Shown here piece after piece: positions 18,656-28,071 of a stretch of DNA of 64,000 nt (its first letter is position 1; every line of letters starts with the position of its first letter). Under the pieces are notes generated by a model. That model was not told the origin of the DNA, did not search any database, and worked only from the letters and a program-made list of their open reading frames with translations. The position numbers and the translations under genes were made by a program. This stretch comes from Planctomycetota bacterium. GTDB lineage: Bacteria > Planctomycetota > UBA8742 > UBA2392. The stretch spans positions 36,673 to 100,672 of the forward strand of contig JADZFR010000036.1 in the NCBI GenBank assembly GCA_020849795.1. The letters are read 5' to 3'.

Positions 18656-18671
18656 CCCGCGATGAAATCGC

Positions 18672-18707
18672 AAAGGCCGCCCATCTGCGGGCGGCCTTTG
18701 CATTTTC
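18672..18707 (+). terminator. Rho-independent terminator
   Basis: 11-bp stem AAAGGCCGCCC/GGGCGGCCTTT (18672-18682 with 18689-18699), loop ATCTGC, followed by GCATTTT. It sits 17 bp after the coiled-coil lipoprotein stop. Confidence 0.85.
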
Positions 18708-18778
18708 ACCGGAATTCAGGGTACAGTCTGCATTGGTCCTGCACGTATACTGAAGAAGCAGGACAGCAAGGAGTCGAC

Positions 18779-20908
18779 GTGAGAGTCATCGCCCTGACCA
18801 TGCTGTGCCTGCTGGCGGCTTTGCCGCTGGCGGCGCAGGAAGAAACCCTGAAGCAGCGGGCCGACAAGCTGGTCGAGCGCATCGAGCAGCGCCCCGACAA
18901 GGTTTGGGACTATGCGTTCGCGCTGCGCAACATGGCCCAGGGCGACAACCGCGACACGATGGTTGCCTATTTCGAGGCCACACTGGAACACAAGAACGAC
19001 CACGTGCGCATGGCTGCGGCACAACTGACGCTGGCCCTGGGCCGCGCCGAACTGGCGTACGAAGTGCTGGGTGCGTTGCTGGAGAGTGAACACAGCGCCG
19101 TGGTAGAGGGCGTCGCCACCATGATCACGCGCGAGATGCCCGACGACGACGAGCTGGTCGAGCGCGTCAGGGACCGCTGGGAGTCCAGCGACAAGCTGGC
19201 CACGGGCGCCCGCGTCGCGCTGTCGGAAGCCCTGCTGACCCTTGAGGGCGACGACCTGGCGCTTGAGCAGTTGCGCGAGTTTCTAAGCAGCAGCGACCAC
19301 GAGCTGATGGGCCGCGCTGCACTGGTGCTGTCCGAGCGCGGCCATGCACGCGAAGTCGCGCAGCGCCTGGCCAGCCTGGCGCGCGAACCCGGCGACATCG
19401 GCCGGCTGGCGCGCATCAGCGGCGAAGTGAACAAGATCGATATCGCCATCGAGGACCACAAGTCCGGCAAGGTCAAGCGCAAGGACAAGCTGATTGAGGT
19501 CGAGATTCGCGCGATTCGCAGGCACTACGCCGACGACTTCTTTATCTACAACGAAAAGCAGCAGGAGCTTAGCGGCGAGAACCTCGTCGATAACGCCTGC
19601 CGCGGCATGGCACTGGCCACCGACCGCTACGGCTCGTACATGACGCGCGCCGAAATCGACGAAATGAACCAGGACCAGGAAGGCCGCTACGTCGGCATTG
19701 GCGCGCACGTCAGCCAGGGCGAAGACGGCTTGATCAACATCGACCAGCCGATCTACGAAGGCCCCGCTTACGCCGTGGGCGTGCGTACCGGCGACAAGCT
19801 GGTGGGCATTCTTGGGCCTGATGGCAAGCGCATTGACCTGACCAAGGTCAAGCTGGACGAGGGCGTGCGCTATGTGCGGGGCCCGGAAGGCAGCACGGCG
19901 GTCATCTTCGTGAAGCGCCGCGGTGTCGAGAACGAACTGAAGTTCGAGATCCCGCGCAGAATGGTGAAGGTGGACACGGCACTCGAGGAGATGCTGCCGG
20001 GCGACGTGGGGTATGTGCGCCTGACGCGCTTTGGCGCCAACAGCGACGTGGACATGAAAGAGTCGCTGGATGCGCTGCGGCGGCGCGGCATGAAGTACCT
20101 GATTCTCGACCTGCGCGGCAACGGCGGCGGTCAACTCAGCACCGTGGTCGCCATCGCGGACATGCTGCTGCCCAAGGGCAAGGTCATCTCCAGCACCGGC
20201 GGCCGCTGGGGCGACTGGAAGGGCAAGCAACGCCCCTTCACCAGCGAAGGCGGCGACTTCACTGAAATCCCGCTCGTGTGCCTGATCGACGGCGAAAGCG
20301 CCAGCGGCAGCGAAATGCTGTCCGGCGCGCTGAAAGACAACAACCGCGCCATCCTGATCGGCCGGCCCAGTTTTGGAAAGGGCATCGGCCAGAGCTTCTT
20401 CAGCGTGGATGAAAGCGGCAACACGCGCATTCTCAAGTGCACGGTCTTCAGCTACTACCTGCCCAGCGGCGTCAGCATCGACCGCTATGAGGGCGAAGGC
20501 GGCGTCACACCGCACATCCTGACCAAGCCCGACCTGCTTGAGCCGTGGCAGGTATACGCCATCGACAAACTGCGCAAGGGCAAGCGCATGGTTGAATACC
20601 TGGATGAACACTACCGCGGCGAAAAGAAGGCCTCGATGATGCGGCTTGCATCGTTCGATGCGCTGGACGTGACCGCCTGGCCTGAGTTCGACAAGTTCTA
20701 CGCCAGCCTGAACACGCGCCTGGCCAAAGACGACGTGCGGCGCGAGCTGCGCTTTGCCCTGCGCACGCGCGTGCAGGACGACCGCGGCGCCGAGTTCACG
20801 CAGAACTACCAGGAAGACCCAACCCTTCTGCGCGGCGTCGACGAACTGCTGAAAAAGGCAGGCAAGGACGCGCGCCAGATCGCTGAATACAAAGCCGTCA
20901 TGAAGTAG
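18779..20908 (+). CDS. C-terminal processing peptidase, S41 family
   Basis: 709-residue exported serine protease of the Prc/CtpA (S41) family. GTG start at 18779 with AAGGAG 5 nt upstream; signal peptide ends A-L-P-L-A-A-Q. Residues about 25-230 are helical HEAT-like repeats, unusual for the family and probably a docking module; a PDZ domain follows (about 300-395, Y-V-G-I-G-A); the S41 core contains the Ser/Lys dyad S509 (S-A-S-G-S-E) and K534 (S-F-G-K-G), 25 residues apart as in Prc and D1P. It would cleave periplasmic substrates at C-terminal tails. A possible -10 TATACT is at 18746-18751. Confidence 0.93.
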   Translation: MRVIALTMLCLLAALPLAAQEETLKQRADKLVERIEQRPDKVWDYAFALRNMAQGDNRDTMVAYFEATLEHKNDHVRMAAAQLTLALGRAELAYEVLGALLESEHSAVVEGVATMITREMPDDDELVERVRDRWESSDKLATGARVALSEALLTLEGDDLALEQLREFLSSSDHELMGRAALVLSERGHAREVAQRLASLAREPGDIGRLARISGEVNKIDIAIEDHKSGKVKRKDKLIEVEIRAIRRHYADDFFIYNEKQQELSGENLVDNACRGMALATDRYGSYMTRAEIDEMNQDQEGRYVGIGAHVSQGEDGLINIDQPIYEGPAYAVGVRTGDKLVGILGPDGKRIDLTKVKLDEGVRYVRGPEGSTAVIFVKRRGVENELKFEIPRRMVKVDTALEEMLPGDVGYVRLTRFGANSDVDMKESLDALRRRGMKYLILDLRGNGGGQLSTVVAIADMLLPKGKVISSTGGRWGDWKGKQRPFTSEGGDFTEIPLVCLIDGESASGSEMLSGALKDNNRAILIGRPSFGKGIGQSFFSVDESGNTRILKCTVFSYYLPSGVSIDRYEGEGGVTPHILTKPDLLEPWQVYAIDKLRKGKRMVEYLDEHYRGEKKASMMRLASFDALDVTAWPEFDKFYASLNTRLAKDDVRRELRFALRTRVQDDRGAEFTQNYQEDPTLLRGVDELLKKAGKDARQIAEYKAVMK

Positions 20909-20994
20909 TCTCTCGCTGCGCACGTGCCGGGGGCGCCTTGTCCCCGGCACGCACCTTTCCCCCCGCGCGCCGCCCCGCTACAACCAACCGCTTC

Positions 20995-22014
20995 ATGAAG
21001 CGCTTTCTGCAAATTCTGCGCCGCTTCCTGCCGCTGCTGCTCAGCCTTGCGGTGCTGGTCTACCTGTTCGGGTTTCGCACCGACCCGCGCGAAACGCTTG
21101 AAACTGCACAGCGCGTCGAGCCATCCATGCTCGCGCTTGCGGGCTTGCTGGGCATTATCTCGTTCGCGTTTCAGGCCGCGCGCCTGAAGCTGCTGGTGCA
21201 GGTGATCGGCCACAAGGTGCCGCTGTGGCGCATGTTTCTCTACACGCTGCTCGGGCACTTTTACAACTCGGCGATTCCAGGCGGCAGCGTGGGCGGCGAC
21301 GCGATCAAGGCCCTGTACCTGAGCCAGGCCACGGGCAGCAAACCGCAGGCGTTTGCCGCCGTCCTGGTCGATCGCCTGTGCGGTTTGTTCATGCTGGCGG
21401 CGCTGGCCCTGGCAGTGCTGCTGCCCAGCATTGACGAACCCAGCATGCGGCAGGCGGCGTTTGTCGTGATCTCCTTTACCAGCTGCGCGACACTGGCGAT
21501 TGCGCTGATGACCTCGCGGCGCGTGCGCAAACTGATTCCCGTGGGCACTTCACGCAAGCTGCCCTTCAGCCGCGCGATCCGCGCCTTTGACGACGCCATG
21601 CAGACCTATCGCGGCCACAAGAAGGGCCTGCTGGCGGCGCTGCTGCTTTCGATACTCCCGCAAGCCGGCTGGATTGCCATGCACGTTGCCATCGGCCGCG
21701 GCATCGGCATTGAGCTGGCGTGGCACGAGTATGCGGTGCTGATCCCGGTCGCCGGCATGGTGGCCGCGCTGCCCATCAGTTTCGGGGGATGGGGTGTCGG
21801 CGAGGCGGCCACGGTGCACTTCTGTGAGCTGCGTGGCGTGGCGAAGTCGCAGGCGCTGGTGTTGTCGCTGATGGGGCGAATGCTGCAGCTGGGGTGGGCG
21901 CTGCTGTCGCTGCCGCTCAGCTGGGCGATCCCGCGTCCCAGGGGCATGCGCGAAGCGATCGCCGACGAACCCGATCCCGCCGAGTCACAGCGCCCGCCGG
22001 CCAAGGTAGACTGA
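20995..22014 (+). CDS. Flippase-like/lysylphosphatidylglycerol synthase TM family membrane protein
   Basis: 339-residue polytopic inner-membrane protein of the UPF0104/AglD-like family. About seven to eight hydrophobic helices; the family signature Y-N-S-A-I-P-G-G-S-V-G-G-D and the D-R-L-C-G-L motif are clear around residues 85-125, and I-S-F-G-G-W-G-V-G-E near 260. Members are thought to move lipid-linked sugars or phospholipids; the substrate cannot be told from sequence. The start was set at ATG 20995, where the first hydrophobic segment begins; no clear ribosome-binding site. The vWA gene starts 5 bp after it, suggesting one operon. Confidence 0.88.
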   Translation: MKRFLQILRRFLPLLLSLAVLVYLFGFRTDPRETLETAQRVEPSMLALAGLLGIISFAFQAARLKLLVQVIGHKVPLWRMFLYTLLGHFYNSAIPGGSVGGDAIKALYLSQATGSKPQAFAAVLVDRLCGLFMLAALALAVLLPSIDEPSMRQAAFVVISFTSCATLAIALMTSRRVRKLIPVGTSRKLPFSRAIRAFDDAMQTYRGHKKGLLAALLLSILPQAGWIAMHVAIGRGIGIELAWHEYAVLIPVAGMVAALPISFGGWGVGEAATVHFCELRGVAKSQALVLSLMGRMLQLGWALLSLPLSWAIPRPRGMREAIADEPDPAESQRPPAKVD

Positions 22015-22018
22015 CGCC

Positions 22019-23140
22019 ATGCGCGTGGAGTACCTCGAGTTCGATGAAGCAGAAGCCTGGCGCCGCGCCGGCATGAAGCAGTTGTTGAAGCTGTGGAACG
22101 AGCTGCTGCTCATGACCAGCGGCGACGTCGAGCGTGCGCTGGAGTGGATGGAGCAGTTGTGGGACCAGCACAACATTACCGGCGGGCGCATGAGCTTCGA
22201 CGAGTTCAGGCAGATGCTGGAGCAGCAGGGCCTGATCCGGCGCAGCGGCACCGGCGATGAACCCGAAGGAGAAGGCCCGGGCGCGTACGAGCTGACCGGC
22301 AAGGGCGAGCGCGGCATACGCAAAGACTCGCTGGACCAGATTTTCAAGAACCTGAAGAGCCTGGGCGACGGCGACCACCGCACGCCCAACGCAGGCGCCA
22401 GCATGGAGCGCCTGCCCGAGACGCGGCCCTTCAACTTCGGCGACTTGAGCAGCGACATTGATTACAACCTTTCAATCCGAAATGCGCTCAAGCGCGGCAT
22501 TGACGACCTGTCGCTGGTCGAGGACGACCTTGAAGTCTACGAGACCGAACAGCACGCAAGCTGCGCCACCGTGCTGATGATCGACATCAGCCACAGCATG
22601 GTGCTGTACGGCGAAGACCGCATCACGCCCGCCAAGAAAGTCGCCATCGCGCTGACCGAACTGATCAAAACGAAGTACCCCAAAGACAGCATCGACGTCA
22701 TCACCTTCGGCAACGAAGCCGAACAGGTGCCGATCCACCGCCTGCCGTACCTGAATGTCGGCCCTTTCCACACCAACACCAAGGCGGGTTTGCAGCTTGC
22801 GCAGCGCATACTTTCGCGTCGCAAGCACACGAACAAGCAGATCTTCATGGTCACCGACGGCAAGCCGACGGTGATTCTTGAGCAGGGCCAGATCTATCGC
22901 AACGTAAGCTGGATCCTCGATCCGCTGATCGTCAACCGCACGCTGGAAGAAGCCGAGCTGTGCCGGCGCAAAGACATCACGATCAGCACGTTCATGATCG
23001 CCGACGACCCGCATTTAGTGGAGTTCGTGGACAAGCTGACGAAGGTAAACCGCGGCCGCGCCTACTACTCGGCGCTGGACAGGCTCGGCGGCAGCATCTT
23101 CGTGGACTACATGAAAAACCGCCGCCGCCGCGTCAGATAG
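22019..23140 (+). CDS. von Willebrand factor A domain protein
   Basis: 373-residue cytoplasmic protein (no signal). The N-terminal 140 residues are helical and charged; the C-terminal 190 are a vWA domain with the MIDAS motif D189-I-S-H-S-M194, a Thr-containing N-T-K-A-G-L and T-D-G-K-P-T. Such proteins usually partner an AAA+ ATPase of MoxR or related type, as chaperone-like pairs. No MoxR gene is adjacent; the AAA-type kinase PrkA lies 2.7 kb away on the other strand, and in enterobacteria PrkA is paired with the vWA-type protein YeaH. That link is inference. Overlaps the convergent P-II-like gene by 8 bp. Confidence 0.88.
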   Translation: MRVEYLEFDEAEAWRRAGMKQLLKLWNELLLMTSGDVERALEWMEQLWDQHNITGGRMSFDEFRQMLEQQGLIRRSGTGDEPEGEGPGAYELTGKGERGIRKDSLDQIFKNLKSLGDGDHRTPNAGASMERLPETRPFNFGDLSSDIDYNLSIRNALKRGIDDLSLVEDDLEVYETEQHASCATVLMIDISHSMVLYGEDRITPAKKVAIALTELIKTKYPKDSIDVITFGNEAEQVPIHRLPYLNVGPFHTNTKAGLQLAQRILSRRKHTNKQIFMVTDGKPTVILEQGQIYRNVSWILDPLIVNRTLEEAELCRRKDITISTFMIADDPHLVEFVDKLTKVNRGRAYYSALDRLGGSIFVDYMKNRRRRVR

Positions 23141-23468
23141 CGTCGGTGCCGTGTTCGCCGGTCCGGATCCGGATTACGTCATCCAGCTTCAGCACCAGCA
23201 CCTTGCCGATGCCCGCGCTTTCGGCACCGGCGGCCTTCAACACGGCGTCAATCGTCGGGGCGACGAAGTTGTCGTTCACCGCGATTTCCAGCTTCAACCG
23301 CTTGAACATCTCGATTTCGAGCTGCGCCTGGCCGGCTTCGGCCTTGTCGCGGTGGTGGCCGATGCCGGACACCTCACTGATCGTGAAACGAAACACCTCG
23401 GCGGCGGCCAGCGCGTCTTTGACCGCTTCAAGCCTCTCCGGCGCGATGATGACCTGTACCAGCTTCAT
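23133..23468 (-). CDS. P-II-like signalling protein with altered T- and B-loops
   Basis: 111 residues, the usual P-II length, aligning end to end with GlnB. The C-terminal G-K-V-L-V and R-I-R-T-G-E are retained. The T-loop, however, lacks the uridylylated Tyr51 and the 2-oxoglutarate-binding Gln39 (G-I-G-H-H-R replaces G-F-G-R-Q-K), and the B-loop T-G-K-I-G-D-G-K is replaced by A-E-S-A-G-I-G-K. It is therefore unlikely to sense nitrogen in the classical way. Its ATG overlaps the TGA of the TPR/ImpE-like gene by 4 bp, so the two are translationally coupled; no glnA, amtB or glnD is nearby. Confidence 0.88.
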   Translation of the reverse strand: MKLVQVIIAPERLEAVKDALAAAEVFRFTISEVSGIGHHRDKAEAGQAQLEIEMFKRLKLEIAVNDNFVAPTIDAVLKAAGAESAGIGKVLVLKLDDVIRIRTGEHGTDAI

Positions 23469-24520
23469 GTTTCGAACTCGATCTTTTCAATGCGGACAAT
23501 CGGCAGCGGCTTGCCGTCGGCGCGCAGTGCCCGCAGGCCCACGCCCACCGCGGCCTCGGCCAGCACCGGCCTGATCAGCGTGCTCTGGCCCTGGCGCACC
23601 TTCTCGGACTCTGCGAACTCTGTGAACAAATAAAACAACGGCATCAAGCCGCTCAGCACGTTGCCGTCGCGCAGCGTGACAAACACGCCGGTGGCGGCGC
23701 CCGGCTGGTCGAACTCGATGCTGGCGATGCTTGCAAACGGCACGAACCGCATGCCGCCCCCGGTGACCAGTTCCAGCGTTGCACCGGTCAGCGTGTCGCA
23801 ATCTTCGAGCGTCTCTACAGCAAGTGTCTCGGGGCCGTGCTCGTCGGGCAGGTTGCGCAGCGTCAGCGTGGCGGGTTGCGGCTGGTACAGCTCGTTCTCA
23901 TACATCAGGACGAGCGCCTGGCCGAAGTTGCGGGCCAGCAGGGCAAGTTCGCCGCGGGCGCCCTCGGGCAGATGTTCAAGCCAGCGCGATATCGCATCCG
24001 GAGTGTCCTGGGGCAAGCCGGGCTCGACGATCAGCTTGATCAGCTCGGGCCGGGCGATGCGCAGGAAGGTCAGGTGCGCCAGGCGCTGCAGTTGCTCGGG
24101 CCCAAGCTCGTCGTCGCGCGCCGCGTCAAACAGGCGCAAGTACTCGTCCTGGTCGAAAGTGAAGTACTGGCGACGCATCGCGGACACAAACTCGGCGGCG
24201 ATGCCCTCTTCATCCGGGATCAGCTCAAACGCGCTGCGCACATGCGCGTAACCCGCCTCGTGGTTGCCTGCCAGAAAGCACGCGCGCGAATACAGCAGGT
24301 GCGCGACGCCGTTGTCCTCATCGTCGGCCAGCACCTGCTTCAACAACCGGGCCGCGGCTTCGCGGTCGCCCTTTTCAAAGTAAAGGCTGGCCAGGTTCAG
24401 CTTGGCCGTCGCATGCGCCGCATCATGGCCGAGAATCTGCTCGTAAATGGTGACAGCGCCGTCCACATCGCCGTCGCGATGCTTCATCAGGGCCACTTGC
24501 AGCAGCTCGTCAATGTCCAT
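23465..24520 (-). CDS. TPR protein with ImpE/TagJ-like C-terminal domain
   Basis: 351 residues, cytoplasmic. Residues 1-110 are three or so TPR units; the C-terminal half has the layout of ImpE (TagJ), including G-M-R-F-V-P-F-A-S-I-A-S-I-E-F near 255 and L-M-P-L-F-Y-L-F near 300. ImpE is an accessory protein of some type VI secretion systems, but ImpE-like proteins also occur outside them and no other secretion gene is present here. Identification as ImpE-like is moderate; the TPR part is clear. Coupled by a 4-bp overlap to the P-II-like gene, suggesting that the two proteins interact. Confidence 0.72.
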   Translation of the reverse strand: MDIDELLQVALMKHRDGDVDGAVTIYEQILGHDAAHATAKLNLASLYFEKGDREAAARLLKQVLADDEDNGVAHLLYSRACFLAGNHEAGYAHVRSAFELIPDEEGIAAEFVSAMRRQYFTFDQDEYLRLFDAARDDELGPEQLQRLAHLTFLRIARPELIKLIVEPGLPQDTPDAISRWLEHLPEGARGELALLARNFGQALVLMYENELYQPQPATLTLRNLPDEHGPETLAVETLEDCDTLTGATLELVTGGGMRFVPFASIASIEFDQPGAATGVFVTLRDGNVLSGLMPLFYLFTEFAESEKVRQGQSTLIRPVLAEAAVGVGLRALRADGKPLPIVRIEKIEFET

Positions 24521-24559
24521 GGCGCAAACATAGCAATCTTGGGCGCAGCGCCAGAGCCC

Positions 24560-25636
24560 CTACACGCGGCCCCAGCGCACTTTGTGATAGATGCGGGTGG
24601 CAATCGCGTCCACGATCATCAAGCCGCCAAACGTCAGCGGCCAGAAGTGCGGAAACAGGTCGCCCCACGCCAGCCACAGCGCCTGCGTCGCCGCACCCGC
24701 GCAGTTGATCAGCACCGCCAGCAGGAACAACTGCCGCGAATACTTGAAGCCGATGATCGCGCCCAGCACCACGCCCGCGCCAAGCCCGAAGATGGCGTAC
24801 AGCTCGTTTGTCGTGGCAAGGTACACTCCACCGCCCAGCAGCGTCCCGCCCAGCACCGTGCCCGCAAGCGTCACGTTCACCAGCATGTTCGCCAGCAACA
24901 GCCGCGGCGCAAACACCGCACCGGCAAGCGCGCCCGCGCCGCCGGATACCGCCAGCACCCACGTCTCGGCCTGCAGCAGAAACGCCACGCCGGCTGCAAT
25001 TCCGCCGATTACCACCGCCGCCAGCAGCCGCACGAACACCGCCATCAGGATCAGCCCGAAGGCGCCCACGAGCAACGCCGCCAGCGTGGCCCACCGCCGA
25101 TACGTGTCGTACTTGTCGCCGGCCAGCCGGCGCAGCTCAGAGCGCAGGGCCTCGAGCGTCAGCGGAATCGTCGCTTCTTCGTCGGCATCGCTGGTTTCGT
25201 CGGTTTCGGCCGGCCCGGACTTGGCGGATGGTCTCTTGTCCTCGGGGTCGTCGAGCGCGGTCTTGATCTCGTCGATTTTGCGGCGCCGCTCGCGCAGCTC
25301 TTTCATGCGGGTCTGGATGCGTTCGCGCTCGCTGACCATGTCGTCGGCATCGCGTGCGGTCTGTGCTTCTTCGTCGGTGATCAGCCCCGTGTCGCGGGAC
25401 TTTTCAATCAGGTGGCGGGCCTCTACGCGCTGCGCCAGCTCATTGATGCCCACGCACAACACCAGCGCCAGCAGCACCCACTTCAACGGAAGGTCGGTCA
25501 GGCGCGCGGCAGCCGGCAGCGGCTCACGCGCCAGCCGCACACTTTCGTCCATTTCGATTTCGGTGATGCTCTTGGCATCCACGCCGCCGAACGGGTCGGT
25601 GGGAGGTTCGGGCAAGGTTTTCGGGACTCGCGCCAT
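24560..25636 (-). CDS. Polytopic membrane protein, unknown function
   Basis: 358 residues. One transmembrane helix near residue 50-68, a charged cytoplasmic or periplasmic segment with coiled-coil character (about 75-170, rich in Glu, Arg, Lys), then about seven closely spaced helices rich in Gly/Ala/Leu (180-350). It resembles small polytopic DUF proteins rather than any transporter family I know. It precedes the TPR/P-II pair by 39 bp on the same strand and may form an operon with it. Confidence 0.75.
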   Translation of the reverse strand: MARVPKTLPEPPTDPFGGVDAKSITEIEMDESVRLAREPLPAAARLTDLPLKWVLLALVLCVGINELAQRVEARHLIEKSRDTGLITDEEAQTARDADDMVSERERIQTRMKELRERRRKIDEIKTALDDPEDKRPSAKSGPAETDETSDADEEATIPLTLEALRSELRRLAGDKYDTYRRWATLAALLVGAFGLILMAVFVRLLAAVVIGGIAAGVAFLLQAETWVLAVSGGAGALAGAVFAPRLLLANMLVNVTLAGTVLGGTLLGGGVYLATTNELYAIFGLGAGVVLGAIIGFKYSRQLFLLAVLINCAGAATQALWLAWGDLFPHFWPLTFGGLMIVDAIATRIYHKVRWGRV

Positions 25637-25676
25637 GGGTCAACTCTTGCAGCCGTTGATCAACAACCGAACAGCA

Positions 25677-25754
25677 AGTGACCAATAACCAAACACCGAT
25701 GTGTAATGCGAATGATGGCGGAATCATTGGTCACTGGAGTTTGGTGATTGGTCA
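25677..25754. repeat. Inverted and degenerate direct repeats between prkA and membrane gene
   Basis: AGTGACCAAT at 25677-25686 is inverted at 25726-25735 (ATTGGTCACT), and ATTGGTCA recurs at 25747-25754. The surrounding 160 bp are AT-richer than the genes. A transcription-factor operator or decayed repeat are both possible; no further assignment. Confidence 0.5.
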
Positions 25755-25797
25755 TTCGCTGTTTCCGCGATGCTTCGGATGATCCGGGCCTCCCCGC

Positions 25798-28071
25798 TCA
25801 CCCCAGCCTTTTGTCGATGAAGTACAGGATGATCGGCTTGGCGCACTCGTAGCAGTAGCCGTATGTGCGGTCCATGTTGTCGACCAGGGTCAGTGTGGCT
25901 GACCGCACCGATTCCCCTTCGCCCGCCAGGTGTTTATCAAGTTGCTCGCGCGTCTTGCATTTTTCGAACTGGCGCTTGATCGCCTGCCAGTTGACCTTGT
26001 CGCGCATCTCGCGGTACAGGCTGCGGTGCAGCTCTTTGAACACATCCTGGTACACGCCCTGCAGGTCGATGCCCAGGGGCTCGGCGCCGGGTGTGACTCT
26101 CTGGGTGCCGCTGGTCAGCGCGTTGGTCAGGCGTGACACCATCTTGAAGCGGAAGAACTCGCGCTCGGTATCTTCGACGCTCATCAGGGACTCGACGTTG
26201 CGCATCATGGTCTCGTCGGGTTCGAGGTCTTTGCCGGTCACTTCGCTTTTGATCTTTTCCTTGCGGTTGTAGGCGGTGACGTGACGCAGGTAATGGCGAA
26301 TGCGCTTTTCGATGTCGGACGGGTCCACGTTGACAATGCTGTTCTCGATCTCGCTGGCAATGATCTCGTCGTAGCGCTGCCGCAGCACAGCCGTGAACGC
26401 GCGGAAGTCGTGGTAGCCGTCGTCGCGCTGGCGCGCCAGGAAGTCGTAGTTCACGGGCCCCTGGTCCACGACCTTGTCCAGCAGCTTGAACACCGCAAAG
26501 GGCGTGATGCAGTCGCTGCCGTCTTCTTCGCAGATGTCCGCGAACACGTTTTGAAGAATGCGCGTGGGGATGCCGTCCATGCCCTCATGCTGAAACTCGT
26601 TGCGCAGGCGTTTGCGCACTTCGCGTTGCAGCGCCTGGCGCTCACGATTGTTCAGGAAGGGCGGAAATTCGCCTGCGTACAGCAACGTCTTGGCCAGCGG
26701 ATTCAGCTTGGCGAGTACCTGCCGCGACTCTTCGGGGATGTCGCTGGCGTTGGGCAGGTCAGACTTTTCCAGCCGCGACATCACCGCCCAGCTTGCCGCC
26801 AGCTCGGTCGCATGCGGCGCGATGCGGTGGTAGCGCTTGGCCTGCTTGAGACCGCGGTTGTAGATCTTTTCTTCGTCGTGGAAGTTCAGCAGGTACGGCA
26901 CGTCGATCTTGCGCATGCGGCTGCGCAAGGCCTTGGAAAGCGGGTCGCTGCGCAACGCCTGGTACTCGGCAAGATTCGTGGTGCCCAGCAGCATGACGTC
27001 GATGTCGCACCCGACTTCGCCGAAGTCCATCTTGTGCTCTTCGACGGCAGAAAGCAGGTGCTGAAGATAGTTGCTGGGTTTCTTGAAGATGTCCGAGTAG
27101 TGCACCAGCCCGCGGTTGCCGCGCACATACTTGCCGTGGTAGCGCACCAGATTCACGCTGCCGACCAGGTTGGCGATGAACTTGTAGTTTTCGTCTATGG
27201 TAACCGGCGTGCTGGCGGTCTCCACGTTGCCCTCGGGCGGGATCTTGGCGATGCCGACGCCGCCGCTTTCACTGAACTGGATGCGCCGCACCAGCACATG
27301 GTCCATGACGCGCAGCCAGTCGCCCTTGTAGCGCCTGAGCAGAAACTCATAAATCTGGCGGGAGTTGAAGTCCAAGTCGCCTTCCAGCACCTTGTGCGGA
27401 ATCGGGAAGCGGTCTTCGATCTTGTTCTGCCGGAACAGCTTCTCCAGCAGGTCGCGCCGGGCCTGACGGGGCACCAGGAACAGCGGGTGCTCTTTCATCT
27501 GGCTTGGCAGCACCGCCACCGGGTTGTGCATGCCGGCATAGTCCGGCTTGGTGTTGCCGCCGAAGCCCAGGCTGCCGCCTTCGGTGTTGTGGAAGTCTTT
27601 GCCGAAGCGCCACGCAAAGCTGTATGTGGCGCCGTCGTCGGTGCCGGTGTAGGCCTCAAGGCCGCGGCCGATCAGGTCAATGATGCTGGTTTTTGCGGTG
27701 CCGACGGGCCCGTGCAGGATAAAGATGCGTTCTTTGCCTTCTTCGCGCGCGCCGGCGCGGATGTACTTGACCAGCCGGCTGATCGTGCGCTCAAGGCCGT
27801 AGATGGCGTTCTTGCCCTGGTGGAAGGGGTCATCAAACAGCTTGTAGCGCCGCACCTGCTCGCCCGAGTCTTCGAACGTGTCCGACCCGAAGTACTGGAT
27901 CATGTCGAACGTAAGCTGGTAGGTCGTGCGAGTGTGGCGGTAGGGCTCGGCGCAGACCATATCGAGATACTCGAAGTAGCTGCCTTCCCAGGCGACGTCC
28001 TTGAAAGACTCGCGGTTGCGCTCGACGATGAAGTCGGCGACCGACGCTTCACTGATCTTGGGCCGTTCCAT
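25798..28071 (-). CDS. prkA: PrkA family serine protein kinase / AAA-type protein
   Basis: 757-residue cytoplasmic protein, longer than E. coli YeaG (about 640). The AAA N-domain includes a P-loop H-G-P-V-G-T-A-K-T at 120-128; F-G-S-D-T-F-E and I-F-K-K-P are typical family segments; the C-terminal PrkA domain is present. PrkA proteins are described as serine kinases in stress or sporulation responses and more recently as AAA+ proteases in some species. Start ATG 28071 has AGGAG 4-5 nt upstream. Usual partners (SpoVR and a YeaH-type protein) are not adjacent. Confidence 0.93.
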   Translation of the reverse strand: MERPKISEASVADFIVERNRESFKDVAWEGSYFEYLDMVCAEPYRHTRTTYQLTFDMIQYFGSDTFEDSGEQVRRYKLFDDPFHQGKNAIYGLERTISRLVKYIRAGAREEGKERIFILHGPVGTAKTSIIDLIGRGLEAYTGTDDGATYSFAWRFGKDFHNTEGGSLGFGGNTKPDYAGMHNPVAVLPSQMKEHPLFLVPRQARRDLLEKLFRQNKIEDRFPIPHKVLEGDLDFNSRQIYEFLLRRYKGDWLRVMDHVLVRRIQFSESGGVGIAKIPPEGNVETASTPVTIDENYKFIANLVGSVNLVRYHGKYVRGNRGLVHYSDIFKKPSNYLQHLLSAVEEHKMDFGEVGCDIDVMLLGTTNLAEYQALRSDPLSKALRSRMRKIDVPYLLNFHDEEKIYNRGLKQAKRYHRIAPHATELAASWAVMSRLEKSDLPNASDIPEESRQVLAKLNPLAKTLLYAGEFPPFLNNRERQALQREVRKRLRNEFQHEGMDGIPTRILQNVFADICEEDGSDCITPFAVFKLLDKVVDQGPVNYDFLARQRDDGYHDFRAFTAVLRQRYDEIIASEIENSIVNVDPSDIEKRIRHYLRHVTAYNRKEKIKSEVTGKDLEPDETMMRNVESLMSVEDTEREFFRFKMVSRLTNALTSGTQRVTPGAEPLGIDLQGVYQDVFKELHRSLYREMRDKVNWQAIKRQFEKCKTREQLDKHLAGEGESVRSATLTLVDNMDRTYGYCYECAKPIILYFIDKRLG

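Noticed and set aside
19283..20950. 555-codon minus-strand frame
   Set aside because: Shadow of the S41 protease, no start signal or similarity.
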